Made by a program: the position numbers and the translations under genes
Notes under the pieces: generated by a model
Told to the model about the DNA's origin: nothing
The model's database searches: none
Seen by the model: the letters and a program-made list of their open reading frames with translations, nothing else
Source of the DNA: Aquimarina sediminis
GTDB taxonomy: Bacteria; Bacteroidota; Bacteroidia; Flavobacteriales; Flavobacteriaceae
DNA length: 64,000 nucleotides
Direction: 5' to 3'
Assembly (NCBI RefSeq): GCF_002895435.1
Contig: NZ_POYJ01000003.1
Span: forward strand, 62,001-126,000
Shown here: piece by piece, positions 26,293-36,408 of the stretch
Layout of the letters: each line of letters starts with the position of its first letter
How positions within the stretch are numbered: the first letter of the stretch is position 1

Positions 26293-28359
26293 TTAATTAA
26301 CCACAGCCCCAGGATCCACCCCATCTTCATCAGGATTTAGGAATACTAGCTTTCCTTCAGGTGTTTCGGTCATTAAAATCATTCCTTCGCTTTCTACGCC
26401 ACGTAATTTTCTTGGAGCAAGATTCACAAATACAGTTACCTTTTTTCCTACAATGTCTTCTGGGCTAAAATGCTCTGCAATCCCCGAAACGATCGTTCTT
26501 ATATTGATCCCTGTATCTACCTTAAGTACAAGAAGTTTCTTGGCTTTAGGCATCTTTTCGGCTTCAATGATCGTTCCAATACGAATATCTAGTTTAGTGA
26601 AATCTTCAAATGCGGCAATATCTTTTTGTGGTTCTATTTCTTTATTTTCTGCCTCATTTGCTTTCTTTGTCGCTTCTAGTTTTTCTAGTTGTTTTTGGAT
26701 TTCAGCATCTTCAATTTTAGAAAACAATAGCTCTCCTTTTTCAATTTGATGTCCCGTAGGAATTAAAATCTCTTTTGTAGAAATGTCATTCCAGGTAGAT
26801 GCTACTTCTGATGAAGAAAGATTCAGAATAGTTTTTAATTTACCACTGGTAAAAGGCAAGAACGGCTCTGATAATGTAGCTAAGGCTCCCGCAATTTGCA
26901 GTGCTACATACATTATAGTTTGGGTACGTTCTTCGTCTGTTTTAATCAATTTCCATGGCTCCTCGTCTGCTAAATATTTATTTCCTAATCGAGCAACATT
27001 AAGAAGTTCCTGACTGGCTTCTCTAAATCTATATCGCTCAATAGAGCTTGAGATTACCGCGGGATAAGCTTTGAGTTCTGCTAGAGTTTGCTTGTCAACC
27101 TCAGAAAAGGCAGCAGGTGTAGGAACTATACCGTTATAATATTTATTAGTGAGTACGACTACTCGATTGATAAAGTTTCCAAAAACAGCTACTAATTCAT
27201 TATTATTACGTGCCTGAAAATCTTTCCAGGTAAAATCATTATCCTTGGTCTCTGGGGCATTAGCGGTTAATGCATATCGCAATACATCCTGCTTGTCAGG
27301 GAATTCTTCAAGATATTCATGTAACCAGACCGCCCAGTTTTTTGAAGTAGATAACTTATTACCTTCTAGATTCAGAAATTCGTTAGCAGGAACATTTTCG
27401 GGTAGTATGTAACTTCCTTCGGCCTTTAGCATACTTGGAAAAATGATACAATGAAAAACAATGTTGTCTTTTCCTATAAAATGAACAAGTTTAGTGTTTT
27501 TGTCTTTCCAATAAGGTTCCCAGTCTTTTCCTTCTCGTGTAGCCCATTCTTTGGTAGAGGAAATGTATCCAATAGGGGCATCAAACCATACATATAATAC
27601 TTTTCCTTCTGCACCCTCTACAGGCACCGGAATACCCCAGTCCAGATCACGAGTTACTGCTCTAGGACGAAGACCATCATCAAGCCAGGATTTAATCTGC
27701 CCATATACATTTGCTTTCCAATCCTTTTTATGACCTACGAGTACCCATTCTTTTAGGAATTCATCATACTGATCCAGAGGTAAGAACCAATGCTTGGTTT
27801 GCTTCAAGATTGGTTCTGCGCCAGAAATTGTTGATTTAGGGTTGATAAGATCCGTGGCATTAAGTGTGCTGCCACAATTTTCGCACTGATCTCCATAGGC
27901 TTCTTCATGACCACATTTTGGGCATGTTCCTGTGACAAATCGATCTGCAAGGAATTGCTCAGCTTCAGGGTCGAACAGTTGCTTTGATGTTTCTTCTATA
28001 AATTTATCATCGTCATATAATTTTTTAAAAAACTCTGAAGCCGTTTCATGATGAATAGGAGCAGAGGTTCTGGAGTAATTGTCAAATGAAATTCCGAAGT
28101 CATTAAAGGACTTCTTTATGATGGCATGGTATTTATCAATAATAACCTGAGGAGAAACGCCTTCTTTTTTGGCACGCATAGGGATAGCAGCACCATGCTC
28201 ATCACTACCACAAATAAAGGCAACATCATTGCCAGTCATTCTAAGGTATCGCGAATAAATATCTGCGGGTACATAAACCCCTGCCAGATGACCTATATGA
28301 ATAGGTCCATTGGTATATGGTAAAGCTGCTGTAATTGTATATCTTCCCTCTGTGCTCAT
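26293..28359 (-). CDS. metG: Methionine--tRNA ligase
   Basis: Charges tRNA-Met with methionine using ATP. 688 residues from the ATG at 28359; a longer frame to 28425 would add 22 hydrophobic residues out of character for the family. HIGH is at 21-24. A zinc knuckle pair ([13 protein letters not shown]) and the KLSTS form of the KMSKS loop are present. An anticodon-binding domain follows. The last 110 residues are a fused EMAP/Trbp111 tRNA-binding domain ([25 protein letters not shown]). The overall layout matches Bacteroidota MetG. Confidence 0.97.
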   Translation of the reverse strand: MSTEGRYTITAALPYTNGPIHIGHLAGVYVPADIYSRYLRMTGNDVAFICGSDEHGAAIPMRAKKEGVSPQVIIDKYHAIIKKSFNDFGISFDNYSRTSAPIHHETASEFFKKLYDDDKFIEETSKQLFDPEAEQFLADRFVTGTCPKCGHEEAYGDQCENCGSTLNATDLINPKSTISGAEPILKQTKHWFLPLDQYDEFLKEWVLVGHKKDWKANVYGQIKSWLDDGLRPRAVTRDLDWGIPVPVEGAEGKVLYVWFDAPIGYISSTKEWATREGKDWEPYWKDKNTKLVHFIGKDNIVFHCIIFPSMLKAEGSYILPENVPANEFLNLEGNKLSTSKNWAVWLHEYLEEFPDKQDVLRYALTANAPETKDNDFTWKDFQARNNNELVAVFGNFINRVVVLTNKYYNGIVPTPAAFSEVDKQTLAELKAYPAVISSSIERYRFREASQELLNVARLGNKYLADEEPWKLIKTDEERTQTIMYVALQIAGALATLSEPFLPFTSGKLKTILNLSSSEVASTWNDISTKEILIPTGHQIEKGELLFSKIEDAEIQKQLEKLEATKKANEAENKEIEPQKDIAAFEDFTKLDIRIGTIIEAEKMPKAKKLLVLKVDTGINIRTIVSGIAEHFSPEDIVGKKVTVFVNLAPRKLRGVESEGMILMTETPEGKLVFLNPDEDGVDPGAVVN

Positions 28360-28378
28360 AATGCTTAAAAATAAGGCA

Positions 28379-28386
28379 CAAAGGTA
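28379..28386 (-). promoter_or_regulatory. Candidate -7 element for metG
   Basis: The minus strand reads TACCTTTG, an exact match to TAnnTTTG, 20 bases upstream of the metG start. No TTG at the proper -33 distance is visible. Confidence 0.4.
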
Positions 28387-28408
28387 ATAAAAACACTTGC
28401 AAAATATG

Positions 28409-28448
28409 ACCACTGCATCATCCAATTATTTTGAATGATTACAGTGGT
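28409..28448 (-). terminator. Hairpin downstream of the DUF1501 gene
   Basis: ACCACTGCATCAT at 28409-28421 pairs with ATGATTACAGTGGT at 28435-28448 with one bulged base. It lies just after the minus-strand DUF1501 stop, but only a weak T-tract follows. Confidence 0.4.
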
Positions 28449-28462
28449 GCTATAAGTATGTT

Positions 28463-30079
28463 TTATGAGATTAAAATTGATTTGCTATAGTTGCCACTAT
28501 TGGTTTGAATCTGATATACATAGGGGCCTGTACTTAGTCTTGTATTGGCAGATTGTTTTACATCAATAACATGTTGTCCTTCCATAAGAATCTCATTTCT
28601 CAATGTGGCTACTTTTTGCCCTATTACATTATACAATGCAATATCTACATGAGTTGTCTCAGGATTTGCTATGTTAATATATGTTTGATTATCACTATAG
28701 GTTACAATATGAGCTATGCCTTCACCATCAGTTGGTATATTAGGATTAATACCAGAGCAGTTAAAACCTAAATCTAACGACTCAAAAGAACTTCCTAGTA
28801 GCACTCGTCCTACCGTGTTTTCATCAATACATAACCAATCTTTCATAACTGTAGCATAGACTTGTCTAAAATCAGTAGTGTTGAACACATTACCACCTCT
28901 GGTTAGATTGGATAAATCTGGGTGTTCTCCTGCAAAGCCACTTCCGTTTAGTGCAGAACCAAAAAACATAGTTGGAGCAGCAGTACCATGATCTGTTCCC
29001 AGAGATCCATTTTCTTTAAATCTTCGTCCAAATTCTGACATGGTCATAGTTAATACTTTGTCATCCCATCCTGCCGCAGTAAGGTCTTTGTAAAAAGTAC
29101 TAATGGCTTCAGAAAATGAATTAAGTAACTCCTGATGTCTTTGTGTTTGGTTATTATGAGTGTCAAAACCACCTAGTGTTACCAGATACACTTTGGTTCC
29201 TAATCCTCCTTTTATTAATCTTGAAATAATACTTAGTTGCCTTCCTAAGCTATCATCGAGATAACCACTAAAATCTGTAGGTCCCGATCTTTCATAAGCA
29301 GCACTAATAACATCTGCATATGTAAATGTTGTATTGGTAACCTCTCTTAGGTGTCTTACTTTATCATCATAAGTACAGTCTCCTAAGCCATCGATATTGT
29401 AAGAAGTTCCATTTTCGGCGATTTGTAATAGCCTAGTAGGGTCAGAAACAGCAAAAGAAAAGTCATTTTCGGGACCTTTGAAAATTAAATTACCGATACT
29501 TCCGATTTGGATCGAAGGAGGGCTTGCCGGAGGGTTAAAAATATAATCTGGATAAATCTCCTGAAAATACCTACCCATAAATCCAGTTCTGTCTTCTTCG
29601 AGCAAATTGGTGTTGGCGTAGATGTCTGATCCTTTGAAATGAGATAAAGAAGAGTCTTCATATCCCACACCGTGTACAACTTTCATTTGACCATCACCCC
29701 AAACACTTTCGAGTTTGTTCATGGGTTTTGGCATCGCATAATCATCATTGAGTGTTATAAACTCACTTGGAGGAATTTTTATGAGAGGTCTGGCATTGGC
29801 ATAAATATCATAGTCATAAACTGGGATAATGGTATTAAAACCATCGTTACCACCACTTAATCGACATAGAATTAAAATGTTTTCGTTTGTAGATTGACTA
29901 AGCGCTATAGATAATGGCGATGGTCGTGAAACCGATAAAGGTGTATTGGCTAGCATCATAGACCCTCCACCTACTAGACCTAAGGCCTGAAGAAAGGATC
30001 TTCTATTCCATTTTATATGATCCTCTGTATTACAAGAACCTTCTTTTTTTATGTTTTTGGTGTGATTATTTTCGCACAT
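28463..30079 (-). CDS. DUF1501 protein with twin-arginine signal and T9SS tail
   Basis: Exported protein of 538 residues in the DUF1501 family (alkaline-phosphatase/sulfatase-like fold). The N-terminus carries a twin-arginine signal, NRRSFLQALGLVGGGSMMLAN, with Arg26-Arg27, suggesting folded export. Family motifs are LCRLSGGNDGFNTIIPV, TLGGFDTHNNQ, MTMSEFGRRFKENGSLGTDHGTAAP and NVFNTTDFRQVYATV. The last 85 or so residues form a T9SS type A sorting domain, so it would pass on to the surface. It follows the DUF1800 gene by 7 bases. The pair is conserved across Bacteroidota and Planctomycetota, but the reaction is unknown. Confidence 0.88.
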   Translation of the reverse strand: MCENNHTKNIKKEGSCNTEDHIKWNRRSFLQALGLVGGGSMMLANTPLSVSRPSPLSIALSQSTNENILILCRLSGGNDGFNTIIPVYDYDIYANARPLIKIPPSEFITLNDDYAMPKPMNKLESVWGDGQMKVVHGVGYEDSSLSHFKGSDIYANTNLLEEDRTGFMGRYFQEIYPDYIFNPPASPPSIQIGSIGNLIFKGPENDFSFAVSDPTRLLQIAENGTSYNIDGLGDCTYDDKVRHLREVTNTTFTYADVISAAYERSGPTDFSGYLDDSLGRQLSIISRLIKGGLGTKVYLVTLGGFDTHNNQTQRHQELLNSFSEAISTFYKDLTAAGWDDKVLTMTMSEFGRRFKENGSLGTDHGTAAPTMFFGSALNGSGFAGEHPDLSNLTRGGNVFNTTDFRQVYATVMKDWLCIDENTVGRVLLGSSFESLDLGFNCSGINPNIPTDGEGIAHIVTYSDNQTYINIANPETTHVDIALYNVIGQKVATLRNEILMEGQHVIDVKQSANTRLSTGPYVYQIQTNSGNYSKSILIS

Positions 30080-30086
30080 AGAGTTT

Positions 30087-31586
30087 TTATTTAAGTTGGA
30101 ATTCTGGGATTTCTGCTATATAATTTAGCAGTGCAGCAAATTGTTGTGGTAACTCGGGATAACCGAGAGTCCAGGTTCCGTCTTCGAAATAATTGTCGGG
30201 AATACCGTCAATTTTGAAAACCCCCAGCGCCTCTGCAAAAGTAACCGTGTCGTTAATTCCTCTAGGGAAAAAATAATTAAGAATGGTTTGTACCACAAAA
30301 TTTACATCATCTACGGTAACATCCAGATTTCCATCTCCAGGCTCACCAATGGGCATTCCTATAATAAAATCACCAAATTGACTTTGGTTATGACTCCAAG
30401 TTTGCCCTAAAATGTATCGAATACTTTCCCATCTACCAAGTAATAGGTCAGGGCTAATCCAATCCTCGTCACCTTGCCAGCCTTCAACATCTACGGGGTT
30501 TAATACGTCCTGCCCCAGTGTTCTGGTTGCGTTTACAAAGAAATTGATATGATCGATACCTCCCGGTAAGGCGAATCCCAGTTCATTAAAAAAACTTAAG
30601 GTTAAATCACATGGGCTTTTGATAATAGTCCCAATGGCTTCTATGTTGAAAAAATGTTCGCTTTTAAAAAGTTGTCTGAGCACGGCTTCGATACTATAAC
30701 CACTTGTTATAAAAGTTTGAGCCATCTGTGCTACGATAGCATCACTACAAGTTGGGCTTACAAAATAGGTGTATAGTTTTCCGCATATAAACGTAGCAAC
30801 CTCATTGCTTCTTTGTTGAAACAAAATGTTAATCACATCGTCATACCCCCAGTTACCCGTCTGCCCAAAAATATTCTTTGTTTCATTACTAAATTCTCCA
30901 GGATCAAAAAGGATATCTCCCCATGAAATACTATTGGTATTCACATAACCTGTTAGAGCTTTGGCAGTTTCCTGTATATCATCTTCTGTATATCCATTAT
31001 CTACACCAAGTGTAAATAATTCATAAAGTTCTCTAGCATAATTTTCGTTAGGTCTATCACTTACATTTTCATCACCATTAAGATATACCAACATGGCGTT
31101 GGATATCCCAATATCATACACAAAATCTCTAAAATTACCCAACGCATGCATTTGTAGAAGGTTGTAGTATTGAGATTGATATGCAGGGCTACGATAAGTA
31201 TCATCTTCGGTAACAAAATGATTACTCCAGAATAGTGTGAGACGTTCTCGTACTTTGTTTTTAAGCAAATCAGTGACCATTTGATTTTTTCCTTCTTGTC
31301 TATATTCAGAGACTTCTAAAGGTGCATTATCAAATTGATCTCCGTTCCAAAAACCCCATATCGGTGGAGGTGTAACGTTTAAAGCAATAGCATCGTTAAT
31401 GAGCTGGTCAACCAACGCAGAAGGATCATTCTGAGCTAAAGCAGCTAGTACTTCGGCTTTTGAAGCTCCAAAAGCAACCCTGCGGTATAAGTGGTTTATT
31501 TTACTTACATTCCAGGGATTATCTGGAGTAGGCACGTATTCTGCTAAAGCAGCAAGATTACATGTAGTATCTGACAACATAGGCAA
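30087..31586 (-). CDS. DUF1800 family protein
   Basis: Protein of 499 residues of the DUF1800 family. Diagnostic text includes HLYRRVAFGAS, KVRERLTLFWSNHFVT, NENYARELYELFTLGVDNGYTE, the CGKLYTYFVSP strand and DVEGWQGDEDWIS. Near residues 420-440 GDGNLDVTVDDVNFVVQTIL resembles a calcium-binding dockerin or EF-hand-like loop. No classic signal peptide is visible at the chosen start, which is odd if it acts with the exported DUF1501 partner. An upstream start was not found. It is the first gene of the DUF1800-DUF1501 pair. Confidence 0.87.
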   Translation of the reverse strand: MPMLSDTTCNLAALAEYVPTPDNPWNVSKINHLYRRVAFGASKAEVLAALAQNDPSALVDQLINDAIALNVTPPPIWGFWNGDQFDNAPLEVSEYRQEGKNQMVTDLLKNKVRERLTLFWSNHFVTEDDTYRSPAYQSQYYNLLQMHALGNFRDFVYDIGISNAMLVYLNGDENVSDRPNENYARELYELFTLGVDNGYTEDDIQETAKALTGYVNTNSISWGDILFDPGEFSNETKNIFGQTGNWGYDDVINILFQQRSNEVATFICGKLYTYFVSPTCSDAIVAQMAQTFITSGYSIEAVLRQLFKSEHFFNIEAIGTIIKSPCDLTLSFFNELGFALPGGIDHINFFVNATRTLGQDVLNPVDVEGWQGDEDWISPDLLLGRWESIRYILGQTWSHNQSQFGDFIIGMPIGEPGDGNLDVTVDDVNFVVQTILNYFFPRGINDTVTFAEALGVFKIDGIPDNYFEDGTWTLGYPELPQQFAALLNYIAEIPEFQLK

Positions 31587-31694
31587 TAAGGTTTATTAAG
31601 TAGAGTAGAAGGGACAAATTTCTATACACTATAATAGATTATAACGAAAGTATTTGTTAATTAGTATCTAAAAAATAAAAAAATCATAAAAAAA

Positions 31695-32591
31695 ATGTTA
31701 AAACCTGACTTTGTGACCAAAGGGGATAAAATTGCAATAGTTTCTACTGCCAGAAAAATAAATGAAAAAGAAGTAAGAGAAGCTGTTTATTTACTAAAAA
31801 AATGGGGGCTTGAACCTGTAATTGGATCAACAATCGGAAAAGAAAACAACCAATTTGCAGGATCTGATCAGGAAAGAACATTAGATTTTCAGGAGATGCT
31901 GGATGATAAAGAAATAAAAGCAATATGGTGTGCTCGTGGAGGCTATGGTACTGTTAGGATTATTGATCAGATTGATTTCTCCGGTTTTATAAAAAAACCA
32001 AAATGGATAATAGGATATTCTGATATTACGGTACTGCATTCGCATATTCATAATATGGGAATCTGCTCAATACATGCGCCTATGCCAATAGATATTTATA
32101 AAGGGACTAAAGAATCCATAGATTCTCTTAAAGAAATCATTTTTGGAAAAGAACAGATGTATATAGTTCCTTCTTCAAAAAAGAATATTATGGGAAATTG
32201 CGAAGGACAGTTAATAGGAGGTAATTTATCTATTTTATACTCACTTTGCGGTTCAGCTTCTTCATTAGATACTACAGGTAAAATTTTGTGCATTGAAGAT
32301 TTAGATGAATATCTTTATCATATCGATAGGATGTTACAAAACCTTAAACGCAATGGGTATTTTGATAAATTATCAGGTTTGATTGTTGGTGGAATGACTA
32401 AAATGCATGACAATAATATTCCTTTTGGTAAGAAAGTAAAGAGAATCATTTTGGATAGCGTGGCAGAGTATGATTTTCCTGTGGTGTTTAAATTTCCTTT
32501 GGGGCATATTGAAGATAATAGAGCGGTGATTCTTGGTGCAAAGGTAGCCATGAATGTTGCTCAAGATCAAGTTACATTAGAATATATATAA
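31695..32591 (+). CDS. LD-carboxypeptidase (peptidase S66)
   Basis: Serine peptidase that removes the terminal D-alanine from muropeptide tetrapeptides during cell-wall recycling (LdcA type), 298 residues. The nucleophile Ser lies in IIGYSDITVLHSHIHN. The Glu and His of the triad lie in CIEDLDEYLYHIDRML and FPLGHIEDNRA. The N-terminal KGDKIAIVSTARK and WCARGGYGTVRIIDQID segments are also standard. No signal peptide is seen, so it is cytosolic. It is followed after 2 bases by yraN. Confidence 0.9.
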   Translation: MLKPDFVTKGDKIAIVSTARKINEKEVREAVYLLKKWGLEPVIGSTIGKENNQFAGSDQERTLDFQEMLDDKEIKAIWCARGGYGTVRIIDQIDFSGFIKKPKWIIGYSDITVLHSHIHNMGICSIHAPMPIDIYKGTKESIDSLKEIIFGKEQMYIVPSSKKNIMGNCEGQLIGGNLSILYSLCGSASSLDTTGKILCIEDLDEYLYHIDRMLQNLKRNGYFDKLSGLIVGGMTKMHDNNIPFGKKVKRIILDSVAEYDFPVVFKFPLGHIEDNRAVILGAKVAMNVAQDQVTLEYI

Positions 32592-32593
32592 CT

Positions 32594-32953
32594 ATGGCAG
32601 AACATAATACTCTTGGTAAAAAAGGAGAGAAACTAGCAGTTGATTTTCTTGTCGAAAAAGGATATCATATTTTGGAAAGAAATTATAGATACCTAAAGTC
32701 TGAAGTTGATATCATTGCCCAAAAAGAAAACACTATTGTCGCAGTAGAAGTGAAGACTAGAAGTACCCCAGAGTTTGGAAACCCTCAGGATTTTGTAAAA
32801 CCAAAACAGATACAGTCATTGGTAAAAGCAGTTCATCATTATGTTACTGAACATGACCTGGATGCAGAAGTGCGTTTTGATATTATAGCAATCGTTAAAA
32901 ACAAAATTGGAACCAAGATAGAACACTTAGAGAATGCATTCTACCACTTTTGA
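32594..32953 (+). CDS. YraN-family (UPF0102) endonuclease-like protein
   Basis: Small cytosolic protein of 119 residues with a restriction-endonuclease-like fold. Its pattern is LGKKGEKLAVDFLVEKGYHILERNYR, SEVDIIAQKENTIVAVEVKTR (the D...E-x-K core) and RFDIIAI. This is the UPF0102/YraN family. The role is not firmly established. It is linked to DNA processing or recombination by fold. It is translationally close to the LD-carboxypeptidase gene. Confidence 0.9.
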   Translation: MAEHNTLGKKGEKLAVDFLVEKGYHILERNYRYLKSEVDIIAQKENTIVAVEVKTRSTPEFGNPQDFVKPKQIQSLVKAVHHYVTEHDLDAEVRFDIIAIVKNKIGTKIEHLENAFYHF

Positions 32954-33016
32954 TGTGCGTATTTAGTCTGTTGCAAGTAAAGTACGACCTATGTGGGATA
33001 AAGAAGTTAAAAAAAT

Positions 33017-33040
33017 AACGGAGCTTTTTAGGGCTCCGTT
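33017..33040 (-). terminator. Terminator for the DUF3472-lectin gene
   Basis: AACGGAGC at 33017-33024 and GCTCCGTT at 33033-33040 form an 8-base stem. On the minus strand the stem is followed by A then seven T. It lies about 170 bases past the stop of the minus-strand gene, leaving a long 3' untranslated region. Confidence 0.65.
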
Positions 33041-33081
33041 ACTCAAAAAAAACTCTCTAAGCTCTATTCAAAGGAGTCGAT

Positions 33082-33209
33082 ATAAAGCTGCCTCAAGAAC
33101 CAAGAATAGATGTGAGGGAGCACTACAAGAATTAATCTTGTCTCTTGATTCATTAAGTAAAGCAGTACTTTGTCATATGTCTCGTCAGCTTTACTTTGAG
33201 GCAGTTTAT
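33082..33209 (-). repeat. Inverted repeat in a 3' untranslated region
   Basis: ATAAAGCTGCCTCAA at 33082-33096 is complementary, apart from one extra base, to 33196-33209. The arms enclose 99 bases that include the small palindrome CAAGAATTAATCTTG at 33126-33140. The right arm abuts the stop codon of the lectin gene, and a terminator follows the left arm. A structured 3' RNA end is the simplest reading. Confidence 0.45.
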
Positions 33210-34925
33210 CTATTTAACTACAAACTTCTTTATTAGACTTGCTGATTTAAGGATGTATATGCCTTTTGACAAATCAGAAGTATTAATTTGAAATTCAGTT
33301 TTTGTTGGGATTTCTGTACTAATAACCTTTACCCCTTGTATGGTATATATATCTATCATTGCTTTTTTATCTATAGTATTACTTAGTTTAACATGCAAGA
33401 TGTCAGATTTATGGTCTATGTATGTTGAAAAATACGGAGGTAAGGTGTTTTTAGTTTTTGCAGTCGAAACAGAAGTAAATTTCAATCTTTGGTTGTTACC
33501 TCCATGATATTCATAAATACCAACATTTGATCCGTTGTTTGATCCAAAGGCATCTATACATCTTTGACTTCTAGAATCCATAACTTTATAGATGTTTGTG
33601 CCAAGCGCACTTAACTTCCATTGTTGGTTTGAACCCCCGTGATAAACATATGATCCTATATTATCACCATTATTTTGCCCAAAAGCATCTATAGATTTTC
33701 CACTATTGGCGTTTGTAATTTTGTAAACACTATTGCCCAAATTGGTAACCTGCCATTTTTGTAAACTTGAACCATTATAGTCGTTGATTTGTATATTAGA
33801 TCCATTAGTGTTTCCTTGGGCGGTTAATGCTTTTCCGCTATTTTCAAAAGTGATCTTATAAGTACCATTTGCTAGAGTGGTACTATTAATAGTAACCGAT
33901 TTTTTACTTGTTCTTCCTAGGATATCTTCTAGTATAACTTCTACGGTGCTTCCCGAAGCGGCAGAAATAGAGGTAGATCTAGCTTCGGGAGCAATCTTTG
34001 ATTTTACCGTAGTACCATTTACTTTGATAGTGTATTGAAATTGCGGTGTTGAAGATAGGGGTACACTCCAAGAAATAGTAGAAGAAGAAACAGATTGTAT
34101 AGAAAATGAAATTGTGGGATTTGATGGTGTGGCACTTGTACTAGTGGTAAAAGTAAGAGGAGGATTGCCAGAAAAACTTGGAGATGTATTTCCTCCACTC
34201 TGCATAAAATATACCCCATTACTTACTCCAGCATCTACTGCATTGGTGTAATTTGATGACCTAGGTTCATCATTTCTATTATAAGTACCTTGGCTCATTG
34301 GTAACCAGGTTCCATTTGTTTTTCTTTTAAAACCATCTTTCATTTCGAATCGCCTTTTATTAGACCCGGTACTTAACCAATCTTCTAAAAAAGCATTTGT
34401 ACTTCCGTTAAAGGTAACTCCGGCTACCGGGTAATTCATTGTTACCATATGATACCATTTGTTTTGAGAACCTCTGCGAATCCAAAAACCAAAAAAAGTG
34501 TGAGATCCTACATCCCAACGGCGTGTTACCACGGTATTCCACTCATTTAGACTCCAGCCAATAGTGTTATTCATGGATTTTAATCCCGTTCCTTCTCCAC
34601 CAAAATTTTCGACAACCGTACCAGAACCAACATAGTCAGCAGTAATGGTCTGCCCGTTACTAGGATCCCAAATCGAATAAATAAAGGTATGCCCTTTATC
34701 AGGAGAATCCTGAAATCCGCAATAGGCACCTCCTTCGCTACCAGCATTCCATCCCATTGTAGAATAATAGGTGGCATCAGTTGTAATGGTAGATCGTACA
34801 GTTTTCATAAGGATATCACCAGAAGCATTGTCATTAGCTCTTAGATGAGATGATGGTGCAGAATTTTGTGCAAATAATGACCCTGATAGGATCATAAAAA
34901 TAAAAATAAGTAGTGTGTTTCTCAT
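33210..34925 (-). CDS. Secreted DUF3472 protein with ricin-type lectin and T9SS domains
   Basis: 571 residues. A signal peptide ends at about residue 19 (SGSLFAQ). Residues 25-250 match DUF3472 (DATYYSTMGWNAGSEGGAYCGFQ, WDVGSHTFFGFWIRRG, GFKRKTNGTWLP). An Ig/FN3-like linker follows. A ricin B-type beta-trefoil lectin then spans about 340-485, with the repeated units SLQKWQV, NQQWKLS and NQRLKF after SGKSIDAFGQNNGDNIGSY-like text. The T9SS type A domain is at the C-terminus (GIYILKSASLIKKFVVK). Carbohydrate binding at the cell surface or outside the cell is likely. Any enzymatic role of DUF3472 is unknown. It is monocistronic. Confidence 0.85.
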   Translation of the reverse strand: MRNTLLIFIFMILSGSLFAQNSAPSSHLRANDNASGDILMKTVRSTITTDATYYSTMGWNAGSEGGAYCGFQDSPDKGHTFIYSIWDPSNGQTITADYVGSGTVVENFGGEGTGLKSMNNTIGWSLNEWNTVVTRRWDVGSHTFFGFWIRRGSQNKWYHMVTMNYPVAGVTFNGSTNAFLEDWLSTGSNKRRFEMKDGFKRKTNGTWLPMSQGTYNRNDEPRSSNYTNAVDAGVSNGVYFMQSGGNTSPSFSGNPPLTFTTSTSATPSNPTISFSIQSVSSSTISWSVPLSSTPQFQYTIKVNGTTVKSKIAPEARSTSISAASGSTVEVILEDILGRTSKKSVTINSTTLANGTYKITFENSGKALTAQGNTNGSNIQINDYNGSSLQKWQVTNLGNSVYKITNANSGKSIDAFGQNNGDNIGSYVYHGGSNQQWKLSALGTNIYKVMDSRSQRCIDAFGSNNGSNVGIYEYHGGNNQRLKFTSVSTAKTKNTLPPYFSTYIDHKSDILHVKLSNTIDKKAMIDIYTIQGVKVISTEIPTKTEFQINTSDLSKGIYILKSASLIKKFVVK

Positions 34926-35289
34926 AATTAGTAGTTGTTGTTTGTATAGTGTAAAGATGTATTAATTGTCTTTAAGAATAGGGGGGCGTTTTCGTCAAAA
35001 AACACCTATTTTTTCAGCTGTATCAGTCAAAATCTACTGTGTGATTATGTAGCATTTTACCTGTAAATATCAGAATGTGTGAGATTTCTGTCGTGTCAGA
35101 TAAAGGAGTTAAAAATAAAGAGGAAGGGATAATTCTTTATATATTTAGAATCAAATATGATACAGCCTGAAGGGGCTATAATTATATGTCTAAGTGGAGT
35201 GAAATTCTTTTTTGTTATTTAGTCATAATACTATTGTAGATATGTTTACTCCTAATACCATGTTTGTCTAAAAACTAATTTACTTTTTG
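34926..35289. other. Intergenic region with no identified element
   Basis: About 360 bases between the divergent lectin and AraC genes. Promoters for both should be here, but I could not find a full -33/-7 match, a strong palindrome or an ORF with coding character. Confidence 0.5.
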
Positions 35290-36408
35290 ATGCAGTCTTT
35301 TGAGCTAATTGATCTTATTCTTTTTTTAGGTATTAGTCAGGGAATCTTTCTTGCTATTACTTTGCAAAGTATTAAAAACAAGAATAGATCTGCAAACAAG
35401 ATGTTATCAATCATTTTGATGCTGTCTGTGCTGATGCTGTTGGGTAGAATGGTGTATTACAGGTATTTGACCCCTGTATTGTTTCAATGGACCATATTTG
35501 TGGATGGTATTATTTTTATTTTTGGACCATTATGTTATATATATTTTAGAAGATTGTCATTTTCTAAAAATGATAATTTTAGATTGCCATGGTATCATTA
35601 CATTCCAATACTAATTCATCTTTTGTTTTTCTTGTATGTGGTATCCTTCAACTCAGAGGAGTTTATGACCAGAATTTCTTCAGGATACTTTAGTATTCCT
35701 TTTTTATGCATAGAGGGTGCGGGAATCATCTCTAATTTTTATTATATGATATGCAACGCCATGCTTTTAAAAGCATATATAAAAGAAGAAAAAAATACGA
35801 TCTCCTATCAACAAAATCTGGTTTCGTTTTTAAAACTGTTTCAAATCGCTATCGGAGTCTTTATGATTTTATGGGCAGTGAGTTTTATATCCAAAAACGC
35901 TTTTGATCATTCGATGAACTATCTAGGTTATGATGCAGTTTGGGGAACCATTTCTATTTTCATATTTGTGGTTGGGTATTACAGTCTTAAAGAACCAGAA
36001 TTGTTTAGAGTGCCTTTTCAAAAAGAAAAACCAAATTCGCAAAAACGCATGTCGCAAGATACGATAAGTACTCTTGAAAAGAAGCTTCAATGTATTATGG
36101 AAGAAGAAAAAATATTTCTGAATCCCAATCTTACTCTTCGCAAGTTGTCTGAACGTTTGGATACCTCAACACATAATATCTCCTGGTATCTTAATAATGT
36201 TATACAAAGTAGTTTTTATGATTATATTAATCATTATAGAATCAAAGAGTTTTTAAGACGTATAGAAAATAATGAGCATCTGCAGCATACTATACTGGCA
36301 ATTTCTATTGAAGTAGGGTTTAATTCGAAGTCTACATTTAATAAAGCATTCAAATTAGAAATGAATGATACTCCCAGAAATTATATCAAACAACTAGAAG
36401 TAGCTTAA
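35290..36408 (+). CDS. Membrane-bound AraC-family transcriptional regulator
   Basis: 372 residues. The N-terminal 240 or so residues form about seven hydrophobic helices (for example ILFLGISQGIFLAITL, MLSIILMLSVLMLLGRMVYY and IFVVGYYSL). The C-terminal 110 residues are an AraC-type DNA-binding domain (LRKLSERLDTSTHNISWYLNNV, then ILAISIEVGFNSKSTFNKAFKLEMNDTPRNYIKQ) with two helix-turn-helix units. Membrane AraC regulators of this layout are frequent in Bacteroidota and couple an envelope signal to transcription. The ATG at 35290 is preferred to a TTG one codon earlier. Possible targets are the neighbouring lectin or NHL-lipoprotein genes, by position only. Confidence 0.88.
   Translation: MQSFELIDLILFLGISQGIFLAITLQSIKNKNRSANKMLSIILMLSVLMLLGRMVYYRYLTPVLFQWTIFVDGIIFIFGPLCYIYFRRLSFSKNDNFRLPWYHYIPILIHLLFFLYVVSFNSEEFMTRISSGYFSIPFLCIEGAGIISNFYYMICNAMLLKAYIKEEKNTISYQQNLVSFLKLFQIAIGVFMILWAVSFISKNAFDHSMNYLGYDAVWGTISIFIFVVGYYSLKEPELFRVPFQKEKPNSQKRMSQDTISTLEKKLQCIMEEEKIFLNPNLTLRKLSERLDTSTHNISWYLNNVIQSSFYDYINHYRIKEFLRRIENNEHLQHTILAISIEVGFNSKSTFNKAFKLEMNDTPRNYIKQLEVA

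Noticed and set aside
26293..28359. KLSTS in place of KMSKS in MetRS
   Set aside because: A known variant of this loop in bacterial MetRS; not evidence of inactivation.
32991..33236. 81-residue plus-strand ORF
   Set aside because: It runs through a minus-strand terminator, an inverted repeat and the 3' end of the lectin gene. Composition is not protein-like, so it is a shadow.
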